A stretch of 34,886 nt of DNA from Pseudomonadota bacterium (GTDB taxonomy: Bacteria; Pseudomonadota; Gammaproteobacteria; Pseudomonadales; Moraxellaceae), in the NCBI GenBank assembly GCA_021833365.1, contig JAKBFV010000021.1:1-34886 (forward strand), read 5' to 3'. Below the pieces are notes generated by a model. That model ran no database searches. It had not been told where the DNA came from and worked only from the letters and a program-made list of their open reading frames with translations. Below are positions 20,537 through 30,351 of the stretch, piece after piece (position 1 is the first letter of the stretch; every line of letters begins with the position of its first letter). The position numbers and the translations under genes are program-made.

Positions 20537-20731
20537 TCAGGCGTAGGGAATCAGACGTGAGACTTCACGCACGTCGCACTCGGCGACCATGGTGCGCGGG
20601 CGCAGCTGACGGATGCGCTTGGGGGACTTTTTGGTCAGGATATGACGCTTGAACGCCTGCTTGCGCTTAAAACCGTTGGCGGTCTTCTTGAAGCGCTTGG
20701 CGGCGCCGCGACAGGTCTTGATTTTTGACAT
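20537..20731 (-). CDS. rpmI: Large ribosomal subunit protein bL35
   Basis: The product has 64 residues ([16 protein letters not shown] start). The start at 20731 fits the family; a longer frame to 20770 does not. The 87-base gap after infC contains a perfect GGACGC/GCGTCC hairpin. In E. coli the infC-rpmI region carries the L20 operator; whether this hairpin plays that part is not shown. Confidence 0.97.
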   Translation of the reverse strand: MSKIKTCRGAAKRFKKTANGFKRKQAFKRHILTKKSPKRIRQLRPRTMVAECDVREVSRLIPYA

Positions 20732-20818
20732 GTGCAGACACTCTCTACTTCGTTGATGGAACCCTTGCAACTGGCGCCGTGACCGGCCGTCTGGGGGTAG
20801 AAACGGGACGCTGGCGTC

Positions 20819-21367
20819 CTATTTCTTTTTCTTGGGGGCGATGACCATGACCATCATCTTACCCTCCAGTTTGGGATGTTGTTCAACTACCCCAAATTCG
20901 CTCAGGTCGGCCTCGATGCGTTGCAGCATCTTCAGACCGAGATCCTGATGAGCCATTTCGCGACCACGGAAACGCAAAGTCACCTTGGCCTTGTCGCCAT
21001 CTTCGAGAAAACGCGACAGCGCTTTCAGCTTGACGTGATAATCCGCTTCTTCCGTCCCTGGACGCAGCTTGATTTCCTTGATCTGGACCTGATGCTGCTT
21101 CTTTTTGGCTTCTTTCTGCTTCTGTTTCTGCTCGAAGCGAAACTTGCCATAGTCCATGATGCGACAGACCGGCGGCTCGGCATCACCGACGATCTCGACG
21201 AGATCAAGACCCGCTTCCTCAGCAGCCGTCAGGGCTTCGCGCAGGGATACCACACCCACCTGCTTGCCATCGACGGCGACCAGACGCACTTCACGGGCAC
21301 GAATGTCGGCATTGATCGCCGGACGCTTCTCTTTCGTTTGCTGTTTTTCCAACTTGCTCTCAGTCAC
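20819..21367 (-). CDS. infC: Translation initiation factor IF-3
   Basis: The product has 182 residues. It has the N-terminal IF3 domain ([13 protein letters not shown]), the helical lysine-rich linker and the C-terminal domain ([14 protein letters not shown], then [15 protein letters not shown]). The start is GTG 21367, preceded by GGCGGA and 7 bases after the thrS stop. The rare ATT start used by E. coli infC for self-regulation is not seen at this position, and the only ATT in the first 22 codons lies inside the conserved domain. Confidence 0.96.
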   Translation of the reverse strand: MTESKLEKQQTKEKRPAINADIRAREVRLVAVDGKQVGVVSLREALTAAEEAGLDLVEIVGDAEPPVCRIMDYGKFRFEQKQKQKEAKKKQHQVQIKEIKLRPGTEEADYHVKLKALSRFLEDGDKAKVTLRFRGREMAHQDLGLKMLQRIEADLSEFGVVEQHPKLEGKMMVMVIAPKKKK

Positions 21368-21374
21368 TCCGCCC

Positions 21375-23309
21375 TCACCTACCTCTGCTTGCCGCTTGCA
21401 CAGCCATACGTTGCATCAGGGCATCGAGACTCATCTGTCCGAGATCCTCCCCTTCGCGCGTACGCACGCTCACAAACCCTTGTTCCAGCTCTTTGTCCCC
21501 GAGTATCAGAAGATACGGGACACGCTGTAGAGTAAACTCACGGATTTTAAGGCCGATCTTCTCATTTCTCAAGTCCAAATCGACACGCCAGCCGGCTTCA
21601 GCGCACTTTTTCTGCACTTGCCGGGCATAATCGGCCTGCCGATCGGTGATATTCATGATGCCCACCTGCACCGGCGCCAGCCAGAGTGGGAACCACCCAG
21701 CATAGTGCTCGATGAGGATACCGATGAAGCGCTCGAACGAACCGAGCACGGCGCGATGCAGCATCACCGGCGTCTGTCGATCGCCACGCTCACTGACGTA
21801 CTCCGCCGACAGTCGCTGCGGCAAATTGAAGTCGAGCTGAATGGTGCCGCACTGCCACAGGCGGCCGAGGCAGTCACGCAGGGTGAACTCGATCTTGGGC
21901 CCGTAGAAAGCTCCCTCGCCCGGCTGCAACTCGTAATCGACATCGTGCTCACGCAAGGCCGCTTCCAGGGCCTGCTCGGCCTTGTCCCAGAGCTCATCGC
22001 TGCCGACGCGGCTGTCCGGGCGCGTCGACAACTTGTAGAGGATGTCCGTGAAACCGAAGTCGGCATAGACGGCGCGCAGCAACTCGATGAAAGCGCTGGT
22101 CTCAGAGCGCATCTGCTCTTCGGTGCAAAAAATGTGCGCATCGTCCTGCGTGAAGCCGCGCACACGCATGATGCCATGCAAGGCTCCAGACGGCTCATAG
22201 CGATGGCAGGAACCAAACTCGGCGAGCCGCATGGGCAGATCGCGGTAAGAGCGCAGGCCCTGATTGAAGACCTGGATATGACAAGGGCAGTTCATCGGCT
22301 TGACGACAAAATCACGCACCGCCGATTCCGATCCCGAAGCCTCATCGACGGAGGTCACGAACATCGCCTGGCGATAGTGCTGCCAGTGTCCGGAACGCTC
22401 CCAGAGGCTGCGATCGACGATCTGCGGCGTGCGGATCTCCAGATAGCCGAGGCGATCGAGCTGATCACGCATATACTGTTCGATGATCTTCCACAAGGTC
22501 CAGCCCTTGGGATGCCAGAACACCGCCCCCGGAGCCTCTTCCTGCAGATGGAAAAGTTCGAGCTGGCGACCGATCTTGCGATGGTCACGCTTTTGTGCCT
22601 CTTCGATGCGCTGCAGATAAGCGGCGAGATCCTTGGGGCTCGCCCAGCAGGTGCCATAGATGCGCTGCAGCTGCTCGCGGCTCTGGTCACCGCGCCAGAA
22701 GGCGCCGGCGACCTTGGTCAGCTTGAAGGCTTTCAGACGCCCGGTCGAAGGGATGTGCGGCCCACGGCAGAGATCTTCGAAGTCGCCCTGACGATAGAGG
22801 GAGACCTCCTGATCCGCCGGGATGTCGGCGATGATCTCAGCCTTGTAGCGCTCACCGATGGCGAGAAAGTGCGCCACCGCCTCATCGCGCGGCAGGACAC
22901 GGCGCTGCACCGGATGATCAGCGGCGACGAATTCCTGCATACGCGCTTCGATGCGCTGCAAGTCCTCAGGGGTAAAGGGGCGCTCATAGGCGAAATCGTA
23001 GTAAAAACCATCCTCGACGACCGGTCCTATGGTGACCTGGGCGGTCGGATACAGCTGTTTGACCGCCATCGCCAGCAAGTGCGCACAGGAGTGGCGCAAG
23101 ACCGCGAGCGCCGCCGGATCCTTGTCGGTGACGATGCTGACCGCCGCATCGTGATCGATGACGAAGGACAGATCGACCTCACGACCGTCGACACGTCCGA
23201 TCAGAGCGGCCTTGGCGAGGCCGCTGCCTATGCTGCGCGCCAGATCGAGCACGCTGAGCGGCGCCGCGAATTGGCGCTGACTTCCATCGGGGAGGCTTAT
23301 GACTGGCAT
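21375..23309 (-). CDS. thrS: Threonine--tRNA ligase
   Basis: The product has 644 residues. It charges tRNA-Thr and edits mischarged Ser-tRNA. In order: TGS domain (about 1-60), editing domain with [12 protein letters not shown], class II catalytic core with zinc-site residues ([10 protein letters not shown], then [15 protein letters not shown]) and motif 2 ([17 protein letters not shown]), and C-terminal anticodon-binding domain. ATG 23309 is favoured because AGGA lies 7 bases upstream; ATG 23312 is possible. A TATGAT -10-like element lies at 23345-23350 on the minus strand, without a clear -35. It begins the thrS-infC-rpmI-rplT unit. Confidence 0.97.
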   Translation of the reverse strand: MPVISLPDGSQRQFAAPLSVLDLARSIGSGLAKAALIGRVDGREVDLSFVIDHDAAVSIVTDKDPAALAVLRHSCAHLLAMAVKQLYPTAQVTIGPVVEDGFYYDFAYERPFTPEDLQRIEARMQEFVAADHPVQRRVLPRDEAVAHFLAIGERYKAEIIADIPADQEVSLYRQGDFEDLCRGPHIPSTGRLKAFKLTKVAGAFWRGDQSREQLQRIYGTCWASPKDLAAYLQRIEEAQKRDHRKIGRQLELFHLQEEAPGAVFWHPKGWTLWKIIEQYMRDQLDRLGYLEIRTPQIVDRSLWERSGHWQHYRQAMFVTSVDEASGSESAVRDFVVKPMNCPCHIQVFNQGLRSYRDLPMRLAEFGSCHRYEPSGALHGIMRVRGFTQDDAHIFCTEEQMRSETSAFIELLRAVYADFGFTDILYKLSTRPDSRVGSDELWDKAEQALEAALREHDVDYELQPGEGAFYGPKIEFTLRDCLGRLWQCGTIQLDFNLPQRLSAEYVSERGDRQTPVMLHRAVLGSFERFIGILIEHYAGWFPLWLAPVQVGIMNITDRQADYARQVQKKCAEAGWRVDLDLRNEKIGLKIREFTLQRVPYLLILGDKELEQGFVSVRTREGEDLGQMSLDALMQRMAVQAASRGR

Positions 23310-23377
23310 CATCCGTCCTGGTTTACACCTTTATCGAGCCGAACATCATACCGTATTCAGGAAAAACTGCACCCGTC

Positions 23378-26300
23378 CTAAAACTTGAAGGTATAAAACA
23401 TGTCGATGGCATTCTGAAAAGCCGATGCCGCCTGCAGATAAAAATGCTGATTGATCCGGTACCGCAGGGTCAGGCTGTTGACCGGGGTGAAAACACCGAC
23501 ACCGTAACTCAGATAGAGATTGGACGAAACGTAACCACCGAGGGCGACCTGCGTTTCCGTGCCGGCGCCTTCCGTGGTCAAGGCCAGATCGCGCACGCCT
23601 ATCGTCGCACCGACCGTGTCGGCGACTTTTTGCCCGCCAAAGGCGCCGATCTGCAGCGCTGCGATCTTGCTGTCGGAGACCGGAGCGCCGAGACCGGGAA
23701 TGCCGCCGGGCGGAATATTGGTATTGTTGTTGACACCGAAGAGCGCCTGCTGCCGCTCCGGCGCATGACCGAAGATCAGATAGCTGGAAATTTCATCGGG
23801 GGAGAGTCCGTTGTCGGAGATGAGCGTCGACTGCAGCTGGTTCGACCATCCCTGCACCTTGACCCCGACGGTGATATCCGGATCGAATTCCTTGATCGCC
23901 TCGACGTCGACCTGAGCCGTCGTCGGCGGACCGACGAACAGCAGGCGCCCTGTGCGTATGCGTAGATTCTGCCCATACGCACGAAAGGAGGACTCGGGGT
24001 CGAGATCGATCTCGCCGTGTGCGGTGCGCAAGCCCTGCCCATCCTGGGTGAGCTCGACGTGACCGTGCAGCCGGCCATCGGCGCCAAAGCCCTTGAAATC
24101 GACATGATCACCGAGCTGCAAGCGCAGATCGTAGAGGAGATGCCAGGGTTGTGCCGAGGAAGGCAGCGTCTCGCCTAGGTGAACGACGTCAGAAGAGGCT
24201 TGCAGCGAGCCGTGTGCCTGATCGATGATTTGAATGTCTGCCGCGCTGACCTGCACCTGACCGGTCAGCTCGAGCTGGCGCGGATGCAGATAAAAATCGA
24301 TCTGCGGTGACAGGCGCGAGTGCAGCAGAGGCGGATGGATCAACTGCAGATCCTCGCCACTGAGCTGGCCGCGCAAGGACCAGTTCTGCCCCTGCCAATC
24401 GGCGCGCCCCTGGATCTTCCCCTGGCCCTGGCCACTTTGAAAATGCGTACTGAAGTCGGCATGGTCGCGATCAAAGCGCGCCTCACCCTGCATATTCTCG
24501 AGATTGAACAAGGCGTGCTGGTCCTGCAGACGCCCCTGCTGCCAATGTGCCGTGCCGGTAAAAATCGGATGCAGGACATCGCCGGCCAGCTGTGTGGAAG
24601 CATCGAGAGTACCGCCGATCTCGCGTACACGCGGCAAGAAGGGCTGCAGCAAGCGCAGGTCGAGATGCTCGATGGCCAGATGACCGGCGAGGGCGTGCGG
24701 CGCTGCTGGCAAGACATGGGCGACGAGATCGAGCTGGCCGAGCAGTTGTGATGCCAGATCGGCGTGCACATCGACGCCCTCTGGCAACATGGCGAGCGCC
24801 ACATGCGCCTGTTGATAAGGCAGCAGCAGGTCGCTGCCATGGTCGCGATGTAAGGCCAGCTCTCCGGCCGAGCTGGCCAGATCAGCCTGGATATGCAGGG
24901 GATGGGCATCCTGCCAGCTGGCGTCACCCTGGCCTTGCAGCAGGCCACGCCACAGCACCCCCGCTGGCATCCAGCCTTGCAGGGCCTGTGCTGGCAGATC
25001 CTTGAGCTGCCAGCTCAACTGCCCCTGACGGCCGAGAAGGGCCGGGTGCAGGAGACAGAGCGCGGCCTGAGCCTGTGTCCAGCAGTGCGGCGCTATGCTG
25101 AGCTGGGCCGGCTGGCGCTCGTAACTCCAGGCGAAAGGCGCGCGCAAGGACCAATCCATGCTGCGGTCATGGATGCGCCCCGTCAGCATCTGACCCTGCC
25201 AACCTTGTGGCGTCGCCTGCAGATGCGTCTGCCCCTGCCAGAGCAGCGTCGCGATCTGCGCTGTATGATGGACATCGGCGTCGCGCCAGGAGCCGTCGGC
25301 GCGACTCGCGATGCGATCGATGTGATAGCCATGCCACTGCATCTTGTCGATTTCGAGGTGTGCCTGCCCGGCGCTGGCGGCGTCGACCTGCCAGAGTGCC
25401 GTCGCCCAAGCCAGGTCGGCGCGCTGCAGATGCTCGAGCGTGATACGCCCGTAGCCACCCCAGGCATCCGCCGAGCGCAGATGCCAATCCATGTGCAAAG
25501 CCCCGCTCTCCTCCCCCCCCAGCAAGGATAGATCCGGAGCCTCGACTTGCAGATGACCTTGCAGCTGACGGTCGAGGCGAAGGTCGATGTGGGCATGATC
25601 CTGCCCCCACTGCGCCTGCAAATCCTGCAGGGCTCCCTGCCAATGCCCAGCGCGCTGCAGCTGCAAATGCTCGGCACTGACGACGATGCCTTGCCCGCGC
25701 AGCACGCCGGTGAGACGCGCTTGATCAGCGATGAGATGCGCCTGCGCATGCTGCCAGTTGCCTTGCACCGCCGCCTGCAGGCGCATGCCCCCCGGCAGAC
25801 CGGCGATCCAGCCCGGCGCGCTCAAATCTTCCCCGGTGAGTGCGCCCCGCCAGCTCGGCCCCTTTTGCCAGATGGCGCGACCGACAAAATCCAGGCGCCC
25901 GAACTCACCCTGCAAGTGCGCACGCTGCAACTCGAGGTGCAGCCCGTCACCCCTGCCCGCCGCCTGCAACTGCGCCCGTGGCCATGTCGCCAAGGCGAGA
26001 TCGGTGTGCAGGTGCCAGTCGTGGTGCCGCCATGGCCCGGCCCATGCACCGCGCACATGCTGCAGGATGAGTCGACGTCCGGCGACCTGGCGCTGCAGCT
26101 TTTGAATCTGCACCTGCATCTGCAAAGGCAGATCCTGGCGCGCCAGCGCCCCGGGCTGGGCTGCCTGCAAATGCCAGATCTCACCACCACCGGCATCGCC
26201 ATCGACCTGCCAGGACGAAGCTTGCAGTGTCGACAGACCCTGACTGCGCCAACGCCCCTGCAGACGCGGCAACAACCATTGTAAAGCCGGCCAACGCTGA

Positions 26301-27370
26301 CTGAGGTGAACGTCACTGGCCTGCAGATCGAGTTGCCAGCGCAGGTAGGCGGGAGCAAAGGCGACCTCGCCTCGCGCCTGCGCGTGCCCGGCCAGGCCAT
26401 CGTAATCGAGCGCCTCGAAGACGAGATGGTGGCGGTCACCGTGTGCCAAGCCATGCCAGTGACCCGGCCACAGATAGCGTCCCTGCGCCTGCAGATCGAA
26501 GGCCATGCGATAACCTTGCGTCGTGCCCTCGACATGGAGGAGAGCTTGCTCCGAGGACAATTGCTGATGCGGCCACCAGGGCCAGGACAGCTGTCGCCAG
26601 GATACCTGCAGATGATAGGGTAGGCCCGGCGTCGTCGCGTTCACCTCGAGCCGCGCTTGCCGCACGGCGGCGCCGCTGCCGCTCCAGCCGTGCACCTGCA
26701 GATCCGCGACACTCTGTGTCAACTCCAGAGACCAGGGCGTCATGCCATGCGTGGTCAACCACTGTCCTGAGCAGCGACCGAAGGCATGGACGCGATAATC
26801 ACCCTGCAACTGCAGGCGCCCGGAGAGAGTGAGATGCCAGCCCGGCGCGTGCAGCGCCAGCTGCCGTATGCGCAGGTCATGCCCGATCCAGCGCAGGTGT
26901 GCAGCGCGCAGATCATCGGCGGTATAAAGATGATCGACCTTACGCAGGCGCAACTGCCCGATGTAGAGCTGATCGATACTCAATTCGATCGGCGTCCACA
27001 AGGTTTTCAACAAGGTCTTGTGCGGCGGCCGCCAGGGCAGATCGAGCTCAGCGCTGGCGATGGACAGGCGACGGATGGGCAGGCGCGCCTGCAGCAGACG
27101 GGAGAAGTCGGTCTCCCAGGCGAGCCCATCGAGCTCGAGGCGGAAGTTGCGACTGCGCCACTCGAAGCGCTGTAGACGCAGTTGCCCATCGATACTGCCA
27201 GAACGCCAGACGACGGCAAAATGGTGCCGCCAGGGCAGGATCTGTTCAAGAAAAAACCGGCTGCCTCCCGGCGTCACCAGCATGACGACGAGGGGCGTCA
27301 GCAACGCCGCCAGCAACAGACTGGCGAGCAGAAGCAGGCGCCAGAGGGAGACCCACAGATGACGGATCAC
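23378..27370 (-). CDS. tamB: Translocation and assembly module subunit TamB
   Basis: The product has 1330 residues. An N-terminal membrane anchor (about 6-33) holds a very long periplasmic beta-helical domain that bridges to TamA and is linked to outer-membrane protein assembly and lipid transport. The C-terminal DUF490/TamB domain is recognised by NGLSPDEISSYLIFGHAPE and a final FYTFKF. The body is unusually rich in Gln, Trp, His and Leu. The start is GTG 27370, overlapping the tamA stop by four bases, so the two are coupled. The length is typical of TamB. No break is visible. Confidence 0.95.
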   Translation of the reverse strand: MIRHLWVSLWRLLLLASLLLAALLTPLVVMLVTPGGSRFFLEQILPWRHHFAVVWRSGSIDGQLRLQRFEWRSRNFRLELDGLAWETDFSRLLQARLPIRRLSIASAELDLPWRPPHKTLLKTLWTPIELSIDQLYIGQLRLRKVDHLYTADDLRAAHLRWIGHDLRIRQLALHAPGWHLTLSGRLQLQGDYRVHAFGRCSGQWLTTHGMTPWSLELTQSVADLQVHGWSGSGAAVRQARLEVNATTPGLPYHLQVSWRQLSWPWWPHQQLSSEQALLHVEGTTQGYRMAFDLQAQGRYLWPGHWHGLAHGDRHHLVFEALDYDGLAGHAQARGEVAFAPAYLRWQLDLQASDVHLSQRWPALQWLLPRLQGRWRSQGLSTLQASSWQVDGDAGGGEIWHLQAAQPGALARQDLPLQMQVQIQKLQRQVAGRRLILQHVRGAWAGPWRHHDWHLHTDLALATWPRAQLQAAGRGDGLHLELQRAHLQGEFGRLDFVGRAIWQKGPSWRGALTGEDLSAPGWIAGLPGGMRLQAAVQGNWQHAQAHLIADQARLTGVLRGQGIVVSAEHLQLQRAGHWQGALQDLQAQWGQDHAHIDLRLDRQLQGHLQVEAPDLSLLGGEESGALHMDWHLRSADAWGGYGRITLEHLQRADLAWATALWQVDAASAGQAHLEIDKMQWHGYHIDRIASRADGSWRDADVHHTAQIATLLWQGQTHLQATPQGWQGQMLTGRIHDRSMDWSLRAPFAWSYERQPAQLSIAPHCWTQAQAALCLLHPALLGRQGQLSWQLKDLPAQALQGWMPAGVLWRGLLQGQGDASWQDAHPLHIQADLASSAGELALHRDHGSDLLLPYQQAHVALAMLPEGVDVHADLASQLLGQLDLVAHVLPAAPHALAGHLAIEHLDLRLLQPFLPRVREIGGTLDASTQLAGDVLHPIFTGTAHWQQGRLQDQHALFNLENMQGEARFDRDHADFSTHFQSGQGQGKIQGRADWQGQNWSLRGQLSGEDLQLIHPPLLHSRLSPQIDFYLHPRQLELTGQVQVSAADIQIIDQAHGSLQASSDVVHLGETLPSSAQPWHLLYDLRLQLGDHVDFKGFGADGRLHGHVELTQDGQGLRTAHGEIDLDPESSFRAYGQNLRIRTGRLLFVGPPTTAQVDVEAIKEFDPDITVGVKVQGWSNQLQSTLISDNGLSPDEISSYLIFGHAPERQQALFGVNNNTNIPPGGIPGLGAPVSDSKIAALQIGAFGGQKVADTVGATIGVRDLALTTEGAGTETQVALGGYVSSNLYLSYGVGVFTPVNSLTLRYRINQHFYLQAASAFQNAIDMFYTFKF

Positions 27371-29109
27371 AGGGGGGGACCCATATAAAAGTGCATGCGC
27401 ACCGGGTGATTGGGATCGGCGAGCCCAAAGCCGAGATCGACGCTCAAAGGACCCACCGGAGAATGCCAGGAGACACCAAAACCCGCTGATTTGTAAGTGG
27501 CGCCATGCAGGCTGTCATAAGCGTTGCCGGCATCCATGAAGATGTGTGGTCGCCAGCGCGGTCGCCATTGAAAGCCGTACTGGAGGCTGCCGACCAGAAG
27601 ATAGTGTCCACCGAGGACATTGCCGTGGCTGTCGGTCGGTCCCAGGGCATTGAATCCGTAACCACGAATGCTCTGGTCGCCACCGGCGAAAAAACGCAGG
27701 GTCGGCGGAATATTCCCCCAGTTGCTGGCGGCGATGGCACCGCTGTCGAGTCGAAAGAGCCACTGATGGACATCCGATACAGTCCGTAAAAGACGCCAGC
27801 TGGCGTGCACATCGACGACGTTGGCATCCGAGCCGAGGGCGGTATTCGCCGCTTGCAAAAGATAGACCTGCTGATCCCCCCAGCTCGGATCGACGCCACC
27901 GCGACTGCGCGTGCGCGTCCAGGTGATGCCGGGCAAGAGCAGATTCGAGCGTCCCGTCGTCCCATCGGCCTGGGAGAAATCATCGCGCGTCCAATGCAAG
28001 TAGAGCGTATCACGCCACTGCGTCGCCGTGACGACGACATACTGCGGCCCCAAGATCGTACTGTCCGTGATCGTATTGATGATCTTGTAGCGCTGAAAAC
28101 CATACAGCCACTGCAGGGTATCGTCGTGAATCTGTGACAAAGGCACACTGTAGGTCGCCTGGATACTGCTCTGGATAGGCGAGAACTGCGTTTGCACGTC
28201 GATGCTGTGCCCGGCCTTCGTGAGCAGGGGGCGGCTCCAGTTGAAGATCAAGCGCGGCCCGATGTCGGTGGCATACCCGACGCCCATCGCCACGGTATTG
28301 CGCTGCCCTGCTGACAATAGCACGCGTACCGGGATGACGCCGTCGACCGCCTGTGTGTGCTCGGCTTGCACCTCGACGTGCGTAAAATAGTGGCTGTCGA
28401 GCAGATTCTGGTTCAAACGCATGAGCAAGGAGGCGTCGTAAGGGGTGCCAGCGCTGAAAGGCACCAGAGTACGTAGCAGCTTTTCCGCCACCGGCGCCCG
28501 CACGAAACTCACGGCACCGAGACGGTAACGCCGCCCCGCCGCATAGACGAGGACGATCTTTGCCTGATGTTGGGCAGCATCGATGAACAACTGATGCTGT
28601 GCCCAGTGCCCATCAAAATATCCACGCTGGCTAGCCAGGGTCTCGACCTGTTTTTTGAAGTCTTCATAGAGTGTCTGATCGAGGCGCGCGCCGACGTGCA
28701 GGGGCATGGACTTGAGTAGATCGGTCATGGCGGCATCCTGACGCGCATCACCCTCCATTGCGACCTGCAGGTGGGTGATCAGCGTCGGTGTACCGGCATC
28801 ACCCTGGATGCGACAGACATCGCGCGCCAAGGTCACGTTGACCTGAGCCTGCGCGTAGCCGAGAACGTCCAGTCCCTTGCGCGCCAGATCAGCGATCTGC
28901 TCGTCCTGTCCGCGCTCAGGCACCTGACCCTTGCCCGGCACATAGGCCTGCAAGCTGGCGAGCAACTTTTTGCCATCCGCCTCATCAAGCCCGGACAACT
29001 GCAGATCGCAAGCGAATGCCGGCATCATGAGCACGATGCACAGTAGCGCATAGAGACAGCCAGACGCACGAACTGTCAGCCAACCCCACCTCTCCACGCC
29101 CTTCCTCAC
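27367..29109 (-). CDS. tamA: Translocation and assembly module subunit TamA (Omp85 family)
   Basis: The product has 580 residues. A signal peptide (about 1-33, cleavage near AFA-C) precedes three POTRA-like domains (about 35-270) and a C-terminal 16-strand Omp85 barrel. The lid-loop motif is present as SIRGYGFNALGP. It sits in the outer membrane and works with TamB. The start is GTG 29109, or GTG 29097 with AGGAAGG just ahead of it. The araC-type gene ends 64 bases upstream on the same strand. Confidence 0.94.
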   Translation of the reverse strand: MRKGVERWGWLTVRASGCLYALLCIVLMMPAFACDLQLSGLDEADGKKLLASLQAYVPGKGQVPERGQDEQIADLARKGLDVLGYAQAQVNVTLARDVCRIQGDAGTPTLITHLQVAMEGDARQDAAMTDLLKSMPLHVGARLDQTLYEDFKKQVETLASQRGYFDGHWAQHQLFIDAAQHQAKIVLVYAAGRRYRLGAVSFVRAPVAEKLLRTLVPFSAGTPYDASLLMRLNQNLLDSHYFTHVEVQAEHTQAVDGVIPVRVLLSAGQRNTVAMGVGYATDIGPRLIFNWSRPLLTKAGHSIDVQTQFSPIQSSIQATYSVPLSQIHDDTLQWLYGFQRYKIINTITDSTILGPQYVVVTATQWRDTLYLHWTRDDFSQADGTTGRSNLLLPGITWTRTRSRGGVDPSWGDQQVYLLQAANTALGSDANVVDVHASWRLLRTVSDVHQWLFRLDSGAIAASNWGNIPPTLRFFAGGDQSIRGYGFNALGPTDSHGNVLGGHYLLVGSLQYGFQWRPRWRPHIFMDAGNAYDSLHGATYKSAGFGVSWHSPVGPLSVDLGFGLADPNHPVRMHFYMGPPL

Positions 29110-29173
29110 CTGAGATATGCAACAGCGACGGCTAAAGCCATGCGCGGATCATGCCTGCAAAGGGGGCTGCGAA

Positions 29174-30247
29174 TCAATCATCCGCCGCTGATATCGTGCC
29201 ATCCTGACGGCGGCGCAAGCGAAATTCACCGGGTGTTGCGCCCTGCAAGGCTTTGAAGTGGCGGATGAAGGAGCGACTCTCGGAAAAACCCAGGCGCCGA
29301 CCGATGTCCTCGACGCTCCAGCTCTCCTCGCTGAGGTATTTGAGCGCCAGCTCATGGCGCAGCGTATCGAGTATCTTCTGATAGGAGCTGCCCTCTTCGC
29401 TCAATTTGCGATGCAGGGTACGCACATTCAACCCCAATTGCTGAGCGATGAACTCCTTGCGCGGCGCTTGATCGGCGATCATTGAACGCAACAAATTTCT
29501 TACCTGATCGCTGAGACGATAGTCATCCTTGATATTTCTGAGCATCTGCTGAGCGTGATTTTCCAGGGTATCACGCAGCAGGATGTCGGGTTGACGCAGG
29601 CGCAGATGGTACAGAGCCGGCGACAACAGCAGTCCGGAACACTCCGCCTCAAACTCGATGGGGCAACGAAAGATCTGCTGATAGTGGCGCAGCAAGGAGC
29701 GATCCTCCGGTGCCGCATGCTCGAAGCGTACCGCCAAAGGCGAGCGTTCCGGTTCATCGGCGATCCAGCGCGTATAGGACAGCCAGGAGGCGAGGACATT
29801 TTCGATGATGTGGCGGCGCGTGCGCGCATCGCGAAAACGACAATTCCAGCTCACCAGCAGTCCGCCCGGTTGCGGATCGACGCGCGACGTCCCCATGTCG
29901 CCGACCAGCTTTTCATACTGCATCATGCGAGCGATGACCTCGGACAGCGTGCTGGATGTCATCGCGATGTAGCCCATGATGCTGTAGGAGCCGGGCTGGA
30001 TGAATTGCGCCGTGTACAAGCCATAAAGAGGATTGGCGCAGCGCGGCAGGACGTAATCGAGCAGCCGCTGCAAGGTCTCACCGGGCAGACGGCCATTGTT
30101 ATCCACCAGCATGTCCGCGGAAACACCGCACTCGCGTAGCAGGCGCTCACGCGCCAGACCGCAGGACTCGGCGCTGCGCAGATACTGCAGCAAGGCGGGT
30201 ACCGAGATATAACCCAAGCCCATCCATTCATCGCCGCTCATAGGCAT
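29174..30247 (-). CDS. AraC-family transcriptional regulator (Arabinose_bd/OruR type)
   Basis: The product has 357 residues. The N-terminal 220 residues match the Arabinose_bd-type effector domain (PF12625: YSIMGYIAMTSSTLSEVI). The C-terminal AraC double helix-turn-helix (about 260-345) contains QQLGLNVRTLHRKLSEEG and IGRRLGFSESRSFIRHFKA. This subgroup often controls lipase, fatty acid or amino acid genes next to it. It is divergent from a lipoprotein lipase gene with a 104-base gap, so it may regulate that gene; this is inference. The start is ATG 30247 or 30241, both with weak ribosome sites. Confidence 0.9.
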   Translation of the reverse strand: MPMSGDEWMGLGYISVPALLQYLRSAESCGLARERLLRECGVSADMLVDNNGRLPGETLQRLLDYVLPRCANPLYGLYTAQFIQPGSYSIMGYIAMTSSTLSEVIARMMQYEKLVGDMGTSRVDPQPGGLLVSWNCRFRDARTRRHIIENVLASWLSYTRWIADEPERSPLAVRFEHAAPEDRSLLRHYQQIFRCPIEFEAECSGLLLSPALYHLRLRQPDILLRDTLENHAQQMLRNIKDDYRLSDQVRNLLRSMIADQAPRKEFIAQQLGLNVRTLHRKLSEEGSSYQKILDTLRHELALKYLSEESWSVEDIGRRLGFSESRSFIRHFKALQGATPGEFRLRRRQDGTISAADD

Positions 30248-30295
30248 TCCGCACGCATCGCATCGGACAAATCACCTCACCTATGCTGCTATATG

Positions 30296-30323
30296 TTGCA
30301 AATGTGTATCAAGTCTCTAAGAT
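30296..30323 (+). promoter_or_regulatory. Sigma-70 promoter of the lipase gene
   Basis: TTGCAA and TAAGAT are separated by 16 bases, which puts the start site about 22 bases before the lipase ATG. The site lies in the divergent gap with the AraC-type gene. No AraC half-sites could be defined by eye. Confidence 0.5.
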
Positions 30324-30351
30324 AGACGAGATCTTCACAGAGAGCATCGTC

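Noticed and set aside
21618-23381. 587-codon open frame on the plus strand
   Set aside because: It is antisense to thrS, which is complete and conserved along its length.
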